DNA of 64,000 nucleotides from Curvibacter sp. GWA2_63_95. Its GTDB lineage: Bacteria; Pseudomonadota; Gammaproteobacteria; Burkholderiales; Burkholderiaceae_C. Where the stretch lies: the NCBI GenBank assembly GCA_001795455.1, contig MGPB01000021.1, positions 496,001 to 560,000 of the forward strand, given 5' to 3'. Below are positions 55,617 through 63,324 of this stretch, one piece after another; positions within the stretch are counted from its first letter, which is position 1, and every line of letters starts with the position of its first letter. Position numbers and translations under genes: made by a program. Under the pieces are notes generated by a model. It ran no database searches. It had not been told where the DNA came from and saw nothing but the letters and a program-made list of their open reading frames with translations.

Positions 55617-56705
55617 TCAGTGCGCGGCGACCGGATCGGCCGATTTTTCAGACACCCCGGCAGACGCGAAACTCGCCATGTCCCGCAGGATGGTGCAGGC
55701 CGACTGCAGCAGGGGCCAGGCCAGCGCGGCACCCGAACCCTCGCCCAGGCGCAGGCCCAGATCCAGCAGAGCCTGCACGCCCAGGTGCTGCAGCATGAAC
55801 TCGTGGCCGCGTTCGCCCGAGCGGTGCGCAAACACACAGCGCTGCAGCACCAGCGGCTGCAGCGCATGCGCCACCACCACCGCACTGGTGGCAATGAAGC
55901 CGTCCACCACTATCACGCGGCGCTCCTGCGCGGCTTGCAGCACCGCGCCCACCATGGTGGCAATCTCAAAGCCACCAAAGGCAGCCAGTGCATCCAGCGG
56001 TGCCGTGGCCTTGGCATGCAGCGCCAGCACTTCGCGCAGCACCTCGGTCTTGCGCTGCACCGCAGGCGCATCCAGGCCCGTGCCAGCACCGGTGCACACA
56101 GCAATGTCCAGCCCCGCCAAACGCGACAGCAGCAGCGACGCGGCCGAGGTATTGCCAATACCCATCTCACCCAGCAGCAGCGCGTTGCCCGGCAGGCCCT
56201 TCACCAAATCGATACCGTGCTGCAGCGCTTCGTCGCGCTGCGCGGCCGTCATGGCGGCTTGGGCCGACGAATCGGCCGTGCCCAACTCGGCCCCTTGGGC
56301 CTTGCGCACCTGCAAACCGGGGCGCGTGCTGCCTGCAGGCATGCCCGCCAGAAAGTCGCGCTTCACGCCGCAGTCCACCACGGTCAGTGCAATGCCATTC
56401 TGCTTGGCCAGCACACTCACCGCCGCGCCACCGGCCAGAAAGTTCTCCACCATCTGCCAGGTCACATCACTCGGAAAGGCCGAGATACCACGTGCCGTGA
56501 GGCCATGGTCACCCGCAAACACCACCATCTGCGGCTGGTCCAGCACGGGGGCCGTGTTGCCCAGGATTTGGCCGATCGTCAGCGCCACATCCTCCAGACG
56601 CCCCAGCGAGCCCAGGGGCTTGGTCTTGTTGTTGAGCGTGTGCTGCAGCGCGCCGGTCAGCGTGGCGTCGGAGATATCGGCAAGGGTGGGCAAAAAGTTT
56701 GTCAT
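55617..56705 (-). CDS. cobT: Nicotinate-nucleotide-dimethylbenzimidazole phosphoribosyltransferase
   Basis: 362 aa from the ATG at 56705 (a TTG at 56720 is less likely). NKTKPLGSLGRLE, VFAGDHGLTARGIS, GEMGIGNTSAAS, GTGLD and the C-terminal GEGSGAALAWPLL are all CobT signatures. It makes alpha-ribazole phosphate from dimethylbenzimidazole for the lower ligand of B12. It lies between cobQ (20 nt upstream) and cobS in the operon. Confidence 0.95.
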   Translation of the reverse strand: MTNFLPTLADISDATLTGALQHTLNNKTKPLGSLGRLEDVALTIGQILGNTAPVLDQPQMVVFAGDHGLTARGISAFPSDVTWQMVENFLAGGAAVSVLAKQNGIALTVVDCGVKRDFLAGMPAGSTRPGLQVRKAQGAELGTADSSAQAAMTAAQRDEALQHGIDLVKGLPGNALLLGEMGIGNTSAASLLLSRLAGLDIAVCTGAGTGLDAPAVQRKTEVLREVLALHAKATAPLDALAAFGGFEIATMVGAVLQAAQERRVIVVDGFIATSAVVVAHALQPLVLQRCVFAHRSGERGHEFMLQHLGVQALLDLGLRLGEGSGAALAWPLLQSACTILRDMASFASAGVSEKSADPVAAH

Positions 56706-56724
56706 GGCAATCGCTTTCAAAAAA

Positions 56725-58326
56725 TCAGTTCAACAAATCCTGCAGCACACCTTCAGAAAAGTGCGCTGCGATGTAGTCCGCCAGCCCGTCAAACACGGTC
56801 TCCAGCGTGGGCACGGTGCCACCCAGTTGCGCGCCAAACAGCGCTTGCAACACGGCGGCGTCTTCAAACAGGCCGTGCAGGTACAGGCCCAGCACGTTGC
56901 CGCGCGCGTTGCACCAGCCCAGCCCGTCGGGCAGCACCGCATGGGCCACGTCGCCAGCAGCCGCCATGGCGGCGTGCTGGGCAGTCTGGCCGTGGTGAAT
57001 CTCGTAACCAGCGACCGATACGCCAGCCAAAGCGGACCATGGCGAAGCGGAGGCTGAACCCGCACCCACGCTAGATTCCGAGCGCGGGGAGGCGAAGTCG
57101 GGGGGCGATTTCTGCGCGTTTGGCAGTATGAGCCCCCCGGCTTTGCCTCCCTGCGCGGGCGAATGAAACTCGGCAGCAAACTGAGTGCTGGTGTGCCGCA
57201 CCGTCTTGTCCTCCGCAAACACCGTCACCAGCGGCAGCAGCCCCAGGCCCGGTGCATTGCCGTCAATCCCATGCGGGTCAATCAGCGCCTCACCCAACAT
57301 TTGCAGCCCGCCACACACCCCCAGCACCGCCCCACCCTGCTCCGCATGGCGCGCAATCGCCGCATCTAGCCCTTGCGCGCGCAGCCAAGCCAGGTCACCA
57401 CTGGTGTGCTTGGAGCCCGGCAGGATGACCCAGTCCGCAGGCGTGAGGCCCGCCAATTCAGACGGACTGCGGACCCACTGCAAGCGCAGCCCCGGAATGT
57501 TCTTGAGCGGCTGGAACTCGTCCAGATTGCTGATGCGCGGATAGGCCACCACCGCCACCGTCAGGTTCACCGCCCCCTTGGCCACGCTCCGGTCGTCAAA
57601 CACGCCGTCTTCCTCGGGCAAGCCGTGCTGCCACCACATCGGCAAGGTGGCCACAGTGGGAATGCCGGTCAGGTCTTGCAGCATCTGCGGCGCGGGCGCC
57701 AAGAGCGCCGCGTCACCCCGGAACTTATTGAGCACAAAGCCCTTGATCAGGTGGCGCTGGTCTTCAGGCAACAAAGCCCAGGTGCCATACAGATGGGCAA
57801 ACGCGCCGCCACGGTCAATGTCGGTCACCAGCAGGCAGGCCGCGTCGCCGTGCTGGGCCACGCGCATGTTCACCACGTCGCTGGCGGCCAGGTTGATCTC
57901 GGCCGGTGAGCCCGCACCCTCGATCACCACCACATCGTTCTCGGACCGCAGCGCATCCAGCGCCACGGCAATCTGCGGCCACACCTTGAGGCTGCGACCG
58001 CGCCAGGGCATGGCGCTCAGCTCCGCACTCACCTGCCCCATCAGCACCACCTGGCTGTGCGTGTCGCGCTCGGGCTTCAACAGCAAGGGGTTCATGCGCA
58101 CATCGGGCACGGCGTTAGCGGCCAGGGCCTGGAAATACTGGGCAGAGCCAATTTCTCCCTGGCCGTTTTCAGAGGCAACCACCCTTGCGTTATTGCTCAT
58201 GTTCTGCGCCTTGAAGGGCGCGACCTTGAGCCCCTGGCGCGCGTAATAGCGGCACAGCGCAGTGGTGAGCCAGCTTTTGCCGGCGCCACTGGTGGTGCCC
58301 AGCACCATGATGCACTTGGCGGTCAT
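56725..58326 (-). CDS. cobQ: Cobyric acid synthase with an in-frame palindromic insert
   Basis: 533 aa from the ATG at 58326. ATP-grasp-like N terminus VLGTTSGAGKSW, PFKAQNMSNNA and the amidotransferase Cys in LGVCGGLQMLGE; the later VAGYEIHHG and LYLHGLF are typical. It amidates cobyrinic acid. Between the conserved QFAAEF and GYEIHHG blocks is a Ser/Ala/Pro-rich insert of ~45 residues (about residues 387-434). Most relatives I recall have only ~15 residues there. Its DNA includes a 75-nt palindrome. The frame is intact, so activity may be kept. Confidence 0.94.
   Translation of the reverse strand: MTAKCIMVLGTTSGAGKSWLTTALCRYYARQGLKVAPFKAQNMSNNARVVASENGQGEIGSAQYFQALAANAVPDVRMNPLLLKPERDTHSQVVLMGQVSAELSAMPWRGRSLKVWPQIAVALDALRSENDVVVIEGAGSPAEINLAASDVVNMRVAQHGDAACLLVTDIDRGGAFAHLYGTWALLPEDQRHLIKGFVLNKFRGDAALLAPAPQMLQDLTGIPTVATLPMWWQHGLPEEDGVFDDRSVAKGAVNLTVAVVAYPRISNLDEFQPLKNIPGLRLQWVRSPSELAGLTPADWVILPGSKHTSGDLAWLRAQGLDAAIARHAEQGGAVLGVCGGLQMLGEALIDPHGIDGNAPGLGLLPLVTVFAEDKTVRHTSTQFAAEFHSPAQGGKAGGLILPNAQKSPPDFASPRSESSVGAGSASASPWSALAGVSVAGYEIHHGQTAQHAAMAAAGDVAHAVLPDGLGWCNARGNVLGLYLHGLFEDAAVLQALFGAQLGGTVPTLETVFDGLADYIAAHFSEGVLQDLLN
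57082..57156. repeat. 75-nt palindromic element inside cobQ
   Basis: The arms 57082-57106 and 57132-57156 pair over 25 bp with only three G-U pairs, around a 25-nt loop. Its length is exactly 25 codons. It sits in the Ser/Ala/Pro-rich insert of CobQ. It is unrelated in sequence to the ~50-bp element found elsewhere in the window. Confidence 0.75.
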
Positions 58327-59120
58327 GGCAGACCCTTCACCCACGCCAACACCTGCGCGGCGGCCACATCGGGGGTGCCCATGTGGTCGGCCTCGACCAC
58401 CAGGTATTGGCTGGCAGGATGCGCTGGCGCCTTGTCATAGGCATAGGTGGGCCCCGAGGCATACAAGGGGTCGCTGGTGCCAATCACCCACAAAAAGGGA
58501 ACCGCCTTCTTGAAACGAGAGGCGCTCAACGGCATGTGCCCCAAGCCTTCGGGGTCAAAGTAGCTCAAGACCACCTCGGCGCGCATACGCACTGGCCGGG
58601 CTTTGCCCTGGTTGAAGTCTTCCATTTCCAGTGAATCACCGCCCTTGCCGTCTTGCACCCACTGCCGCGCCTGATCGACAGCAGCCTTGCCGATGCCACG
58701 GGCATAGGTGAACGCGGGGGAATGCCCCGGTGCCAGGGCAATCACACCATCGGCATCGCCCTCGGTGGCCATGTAGGCCAGCGCGGCGTTGGCGCCAAAG
58801 CTGTGGCCCGCCAGCAGGACACGGCTGTAGCCTTGTTCCCGCAGCGCTTTGACCTGCGCCGCGATTTCGGCAATCGCCACCGGGTAGGGCTGGTCGTAGT
58901 TGCGTCGACGCGACCAGGGCATCTCCAGGCTCTTGGTGTCACACGCCACCTCCTGGGTGCGGCCAAAGGCTGCCAGGCCGTTCGGATGCCCCCACTTGCC
59001 ATGCATCAGCACCATCGCGCATGGCTTGGCCTGCGCCCAGGCGGCAGGCGCCACCAGGAGCAACGCCAGTGCCCAACCCCAAGGGGCTCCCCAACGACCC
59101 AGGCCACAAGCAATTCGCAT
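58323..59120 (-). CDS. Secreted alpha/beta hydrolase in the cobalamin operon
   Basis: 265 aa from the ATG at 59120. N-terminal signal peptide (WALALLLVAPAAWA, cut after AWA). Hydrolase core: VLMHGKWGHPNGLAAF, nucleophile GHSFGA (residue ~100) and EADHMGTP for the late His. It overlaps cobQ by four bases and is 2 nt after the decarboxylase gene, so it is part of the cobalamin operon. A role with corrinoids or their side chains outside the cytoplasm would be novel inference; a general esterase is equally possible. Confidence 0.75.
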   Translation of the reverse strand: MRIACGLGRWGAPWGWALALLLVAPAAWAQAKPCAMVLMHGKWGHPNGLAAFGRTQEVACDTKSLEMPWSRRRNYDQPYPVAIAEIAAQVKALREQGYSRVLLAGHSFGANAALAYMATEGDADGVIALAPGHSPAFTYARGIGKAAVDQARQWVQDGKGGDSLEMEDFNQGKARPVRMRAEVVLSYFDPEGLGHMPLSASRFKKAVPFLWVIGTSDPLYASGPTYAYDKAPAHPASQYLVVEADHMGTPDVAAAQVLAWVKGLP

Positions 59121-59122
59121 GC

Positions 59123-60103
59123 TCAATCTCCGTGTAAAAGTTGTTGCACCAAGGCGGCCACAGCGGCAGGTGGCAACACCCCCAACCGCACCCAGCCTGA
59201 GAGGCCAAATGAGGTGGCATCGCGCAGCTTGATGCCTTGCGCACGCAGCGTGGCGCACAGGGCGGCAGCGTCCACCCCTGCAGGTGGGCGGGCACAGAAA
59301 AACGGCGTGTCGCTGGTCTGCAGGGTCCAGCCTGCGGCGTGCAGCAGCGTGGTCTGACGCTGCTTCCATGCGGCCAGCGTCACCAGGCTGGCCTGCAGCC
59401 AAGCTTGGGTGTCAGGCTGCGTCCAAGCCGTCAACATGGCAACGCCATGCGCGCCCAGCACCCACGAGGGGGCCAGGGCTTCCATCTGCTGCACCGCGGC
59501 CTCTGCGCCCAAGGGCGCAATGGCAAAGGCGGCGCGCACGCCGGTCAGGCCCAGCGCCTTGTTGGGCGAAAACAGCTGCCACAGCTGCTGGCGCTGGCTG
59601 TCGCCCAGCGTGGGCTGGCCCGAGAGGCGCAGCGGCGCGTAGGCACTGTCCAGCACCACGGTGCCGCGCACGCGGGTGAGCATGGGGCTGTGCGCCTGCC
59701 CCAGCGGACTGGACGGTTCACAGGCCCATGCCAGGTCGGCAAGGTCACCATCCGCCACCACCTGCAGGCCCCAAGCCTGCGCTGCATGGGCGTAGTCGCC
59801 GTAGGCGTGGGTGGGCAGGCTCACCGTGCGGGCGCCCTGCCGCCGCGCCCAGGCGCTGATGCGAAAAATGAACTCGCTGGCACTGCCCGCCAACACGATG
59901 CGCCAGGGTGCGACCGCATAAAAGTCGGCCAGCGCAGCGCGCAACGCGGTGTAGCTGGCGTCGGGGTAGCGCGTGGCATCGGCCGCCTGCACGGCGGCCA
60001 GCGCTTGCGGGCAGGGGCCACAGGCATTGCTGTTGGTGGAAAAGTCGTAACGCGGCGCGCCCAGCGCGTCGGGTCCGCCATGGATACGGGGAGCCTGGCT
60101 CAT
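59123..60103 (-). CDS. cobD: Threonine-phosphate decarboxylase (CobD of Salmonella, CobC of Pseudomonas)
   Basis: 326 aa from the ATG at 60103. PLP enzyme of the histidinol-phosphate aminotransferase fold: FSTNSNACGP, the LDSAYAPLR aspartate region and PLP lysine in LFSPNKALGLTG. It decarboxylates threonine phosphate to aminopropanol phosphate for the cobinamide arm. It overlaps cbiB by four bases (ATGA), matching the pathway pair. Naming is confusing between organisms; I use the Salmonella style. Confidence 0.9.
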   Translation of the reverse strand: MSQAPRIHGGPDALGAPRYDFSTNSNACGPCPQALAAVQAADATRYPDASYTALRAALADFYAVAPWRIVLAGSASEFIFRISAWARRQGARTVSLPTHAYGDYAHAAQAWGLQVVADGDLADLAWACEPSSPLGQAHSPMLTRVRGTVVLDSAYAPLRLSGQPTLGDSQRQQLWQLFSPNKALGLTGVRAAFAIAPLGAEAAVQQMEALAPSWVLGAHGVAMLTAWTQPDTQAWLQASLVTLAAWKQRQTTLLHAAGWTLQTSDTPFFCARPPAGVDAAALCATLRAQGIKLRDATSFGLSGWVRLGVLPPAAVAALVQQLLHGD

Positions 60104-61062
60104 CGCCTCGCCCCCCACACTATCAAAACCATAGCTGCTTGCGTAATCACCACAAGGGCTAGCAGTGCTTTTGATGCATAAACCAGGGCTCCCGCCGTAT
60201 CTGCGGCCACGGCGGCACGGCCCTGCGGGTTGAGCACATACACACCGGGTTTGCGCAGTGCCACGTCCAGGTTGAGCGCCATGGCGGCCATGGGCCAGCC
60301 ACTGTTGGGCGATGGCGTCTGGCGTGCCTGGGCGGGCAGCTGCCGCGCCAAACCGGCACCGCGCACACCGGTCACCAGCAACAGCAGCAGCGCCGTGATG
60401 CGCGCGGGCAGCCAGCTCAGGACATCGTCCACCCGTGCCGCCCATTTGCCGGCCCAGGCCCAGTTCTGGCCTTTGTAGACGCCGGGGTAGCCCCACATGG
60501 CGTCGGCCGTGTTGGCAAAGCGGTACAGCGCCGCACCGGGCAGGCCCAGCAGCACAAACCAGAAAATGGGCGCCACCACCGAGTCATTGAGGTTTTCGGC
60601 CAGCGTCTCGATGGCGCTTTCGCGCACCTGGGTGTCAGTCAACTGCGCCACCTCGCGGCTCACCAGCCAGCGCAGGCGCTCGCGGCCCGCCGCCAGCGAC
60701 TGGCCCAGCGCCGCTTCCACCGCTTGCACCTCGCTATGGAGCATGGCCCAGGCCAGCAAGGGCTTGAGCGCCAGGCCCAGGCCCAGGCCGGCGGCCCACC
60801 AGGGCAGCATCAGCAAGGCTGCCTGCAGCGCCCAGGCCGCTCCTGAAACCATAGCTGCTCCCGCAATCCACACCAGGGCTGCGAGCCAAAAAGCCTTCCA
60901 ATCGCGGCGCTCGGGCTGCTGCACGGCATGGCGCTGCACCCAGGCGCCCACGGCGCCCAGGTAGTTCCCCATCCACACCACGGGGTGCAGGCGCAGGCGC
61001 GGCTCGCCCCACCAGCGGTCTACCGCCAGTGCGACGAGCAATGCCAGGGCCATGGCCAACAT
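60100..61062 (-). CDS. cbiB: Adenosylcobinamide-phosphate synthase CbiB (CobD of Pseudomonas)
   Basis: 320 aa from the ATG at 61062. Polytopic: VDRWWGEPRLRLHPVVWMGN at the start, ESAIETLAENLNDSVVAPIFW, ADAMWGYP, and the tail-side MAAMALNLDVALRKPGVY. It attaches aminopropanol phosphate to adenosylcobyric acid. Two sense repeats lie inside. One, at 60843-60886, encodes ALVWIAGAAMVSGA in an early membrane helix. The other, at 60120-60164, encodes ALVVITQAAMVLIV at the C terminus. It follows bioB by 14 nt. Confidence 0.93.
   Translation of the reverse strand: MLAMALALLVALAVDRWWGEPRLRLHPVVWMGNYLGAVGAWVQRHAVQQPERRDWKAFWLAALVWIAGAAMVSGAAWALQAALLMLPWWAAGLGLGLALKPLLAWAMLHSEVQAVEAALGQSLAAGRERLRWLVSREVAQLTDTQVRESAIETLAENLNDSVVAPIFWFVLLGLPGAALYRFANTADAMWGYPGVYKGQNWAWAGKWAARVDDVLSWLPARITALLLLLVTGVRGAGLARQLPAQARQTPSPNSGWPMAAMALNLDVALRKPGVYVLNPQGRAAVAADTAGALVYASKALLALVVITQAAMVLIVWGARR
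60120..60164 (-). repeat. Repeat element copy 11, 3' end of cbiB (sense)
   Basis: On the minus strand: TGCTAGCCCTTGTGGTGATT then ACGCAAGCAGCTATGGTTTT and GATAG. It forms the last membrane helix of CbiB. Confidence 0.88.
60843..60886 (-). repeat. Repeat element copy 12, inside cbiB (sense)
   Basis: On the minus strand: CTCGCAGCCCTGGTGTGGAT then TGCGGGAGCAGCTATGGTTT and CAG. A more divergent copy, in frame in a membrane helix. Confidence 0.7.
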
Positions 61063-61076
61063 GGTGGGACCGTGCG

Positions 61077-62108
61077 TCAGGGCGTGGGCATGGGCTTGCC
61101 AGTGCGCAGGCCCAGGCGCTGCAGCAACGCGCCGTCGGCGTCCACATCGGGATTGCCGGTGGTGAGCAGCTTGTCGCCGTAGAAGATGGAATTGGCACCG
61201 GCCACAAAACACAGGGCCTGCACCGCGTCGCCCATGCTTTGGCGCCCGGCCGACAGGCGCACACGCGCCAGCGGCATGGTGATGCGCGCCACGGCAATGG
61301 TGCGCACAAATTCCAGCGGGTCCAGGTCGGGCTGGTCGGCCAGCGGCGTACCTTCCACCTTCACCAGATGGTTGATGGGCACCGACTCCGGGTACGGCGA
61401 CAAATTGGCCAGCTCGGCAATCAGGCCGGCACGCTGCAGGCGCGATTCGCCCAGGCCCACAATGCCACCACAGCAGACGCTGACACCCGCGTTGCGTACG
61501 CGGGCCAGCGTGTCCAGGCGGTCCTGGTAGTCGCGCGTGGTGATGATGTCGCCGTAAAAATCGGGCGCGCTGTCGAGGTTGTGGTTGTAGTAGTCCAGCC
61601 CGGCGTCGCGCAGGGTTTCGGCGTGGCCGTCGTTGAGCATGCCCAGCGTGGCGCAGGCTTCCAGGCCGGTGGCCTTGACGGCTTTGACCAGCTCGGCCAC
61701 GGCCTCCACGTCGCGGTCTTTGGGTGCGCGCCAGGCGGCGCCCATGCAAAAACGCGTGGCGCCCGCGGCCTTGGCGCGCTCGGCAGCCTCGCGCACCGCG
61801 TCCACGCCCATCAGCTTGCCGGCCTCTACACCGGTGTCAAAGTGCACGCTTTGCGGGCAGTAGCCACAGTCCTCGGGGCAGCCGCCGGTTTTGACGGACA
61901 AAAGCGTGGCCAGCTCGACCATATTCGGGTCGAAGTGCTGGCGGTGCACGGTTTGCGCCTGGAACATCAGGTCATTGAAGGGCAGCTCCAGCAGGGCCTG
62001 CACTTCGGCCACCGTCCACACGCGCTGGCCCGCGTCAGGGCGCTGCGCAGGCGTTTTGTGGGGGGCGTGGAAATGCAGGGGTTGGGGCGTTGCAAATGTC
62101 GCGTCCAT
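61077..62108 (-). CDS. bioB: Biotin synthase
   Basis: 343 aa from the ATG at 62108 with AAGGAAG upstream. Radical-SAM cysteines in [33 protein letters not shown] and the 2Fe-2S-side [13 protein letters not shown] are diagnostic. It inserts sulfur into dethiobiotin. No other biotin genes are nearby; it lies between cbtA and cbiB, so it is probably carried by the cobalamin transcript. Confidence 0.97.
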   Translation of the reverse strand: MDATFATPQPLHFHAPHKTPAQRPDAGQRVWTVAEVQALLELPFNDLMFQAQTVHRQHFDPNMVELATLLSVKTGGCPEDCGYCPQSVHFDTGVEAGKLMGVDAVREAAERAKAAGATRFCMGAAWRAPKDRDVEAVAELVKAVKATGLEACATLGMLNDGHAETLRDAGLDYYNHNLDSAPDFYGDIITTRDYQDRLDTLARVRNAGVSVCCGGIVGLGESRLQRAGLIAELANLSPYPESVPINHLVKVEGTPLADQPDLDPLEFVRTIAVARITMPLARVRLSAGRQSMGDAVQALCFVAGANSIFYGDKLLTTGNPDVDADGALLQRLGLRTGKPMPTP

Positions 62109-62178
62109 ACGGGACTTCCTTGTTGTTATGTACGTGTCTCTTGCACAGGGCACTGCACCGACGTGCAGCCCCTGTCAC

Positions 62179-63006
62179 TCATTGGGGAGCTTGCACCGGG
62201 TCCGTGGCGTGCGCTTCTGCACGCGGCAGCATGGCCATCACAGCCGGGCGCACCCAGCGTTGGAACGCCAACCCGCCCGCCACTGCCATGCTCAGCCAGA
62301 ACGACAGCGACACCCAGGTGGTGGCCCAGACGAACTGCGTGCCCAGTTGGCGCAGGGTGGCCTGGGCCTCCCCGCTGAAACCGGCCAAGGGGTCGGCCAT
62401 GATGTGGGGAGCGCCCACGACATAGGGCAAGGCCAGCCAGGCCGCCGCGGCCACCCAGCGCAAATGGCTGCGCAGCATGGCCACTGACACGCAGGCCAGC
62501 GCCGCACTGCCGGCCGCCAACACCCACCAGCCCTGGCGCGAGCCCAATCGGGCAGCGTCCATGCCGGGAATTTCGGCGGGCAAGCCCAGCGACGGCCAGA
62601 AATGGAAGGTCAACCAACCGGCTGCAGCCACCCAGGCGGCCAGCGCCAGGGAGCGCAGGCGGCTGCCGCGGTACAGGCTCAGGCCCATGACTGCAAACAC
62701 CAGCAAGGCCATGCTGAACGCGTGCAGCACGTTGGCCACCCAGGTCCAGAGTGCGCGCTCCACGCCATCGGCGGGTGCCCATTCTTCTGCCGCATCCCCA
62801 TGGGAATGGGCCGTCGCATCGGCATGCGTGTGCGCTGCGGCCATGGCGGGTGTGGCGACCGGTTCGGGCGCCTCCACCTTCTGGCTCTCAAACACTTCCG
62901 CAGCCAGGATGATGGGTACGGCCTGCAACTGCTGCACGCCCGACTGCACACTGCCCACCAGTAGCGCGACGGCCACTGCGGCAAAGATCAATCGTTGAAA
63001 AATCAT
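62179..63006 (-). CDS. cbtA: CbtA-family predicted cobalt transporter
   Basis: 275 aa, about seven membrane segments. A His-rich loop (AAAHTHADATAHSHGD, residues ~57-72) can bind metal. The family blocks FHFWPSLGLPAEIPGMDAA and LPYVVGAPH are typical of CbtA. Together with CbtB it is predicted to import cobalt for B12 synthesis. GGGAG precedes the ATG; cbtB is 28 nt upstream. Confidence 0.9.
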   Translation of the reverse strand: MIFQRLIFAAVAVALLVGSVQSGVQQLQAVPIILAAEVFESQKVEAPEPVATPAMAAAHTHADATAHSHGDAAEEWAPADGVERALWTWVANVLHAFSMALLVFAVMGLSLYRGSRLRSLALAAWVAAAGWLTFHFWPSLGLPAEIPGMDAARLGSRQGWWVLAAGSAALACVSVAMLRSHLRWVAAAAWLALPYVVGAPHIMADPLAGFSGEAQATLRQLGTQFVWATTWVSLSFWLSMAVAGGLAFQRWVRPAVMAMLPRAEAHATDPVQAPQ

Positions 63007-63034
63007 GGCGATCTCCCTGTGAAGTGCGCGTGGC

Positions 63035-63226
63035 TCAGTGGCACGGTTTGACGGTCACGTGGCGCACGTCATGCGCTGCGTTGTGCGCCAGCGGGCTCTC
63101 GGCAAAGGCCACGCCGTACAGGACCACCAAGCCCAGGGCGGCGGCGGCCAGCAGCGGGCGCAGCACGGCCAGGCCGGGGTTCTGGGTGGCAGAGGGGGTG
63201 TGGGTCAGCGTTGTCGATTCAGTCAT
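63035..63226 (-). CDS. cbtB: CbtB-family cobalt transporter subunit
   Basis: 63 aa with one membrane helix (~22-42) and the CbtB C-terminal metal motif HNAAHDVRHVTVKPCH. AAGGAG precedes the ATG. CbtB is the small partner of CbtA. The 98-nt leader (63227-63324) has a T8 run but I see no cobalamin riboswitch in it. Confidence 0.9.
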   Translation of the reverse strand: MTESTTLTHTPSATQNPGLAVLRPLLAAAALGLVVLYGVAFAESPLAHNAAHDVRHVTVKPCH

Positions 63227-63324
63227 GGCGTTCTCCTTGGGGTTACGGGTTAAAAAAAAGCAAATCTGGTGACATTAAACAATGGCGGCGGTATGGAGCA
63301 TGGGCAGGTTCCGGTGCAGAGGGT

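Noticed and set aside
55608..57074. Long plus-strand frames opposite cobT and cobQ
   Set aside because: Cobalamin enzymes on the minus strand are unmistakable; these frames are antisense shadows.
63241..63270. The T8 run upstream of cbtB as an intrinsic terminator
   Set aside because: I find no adjacent GC-rich stem on the minus strand, so it is not supported as a terminator.
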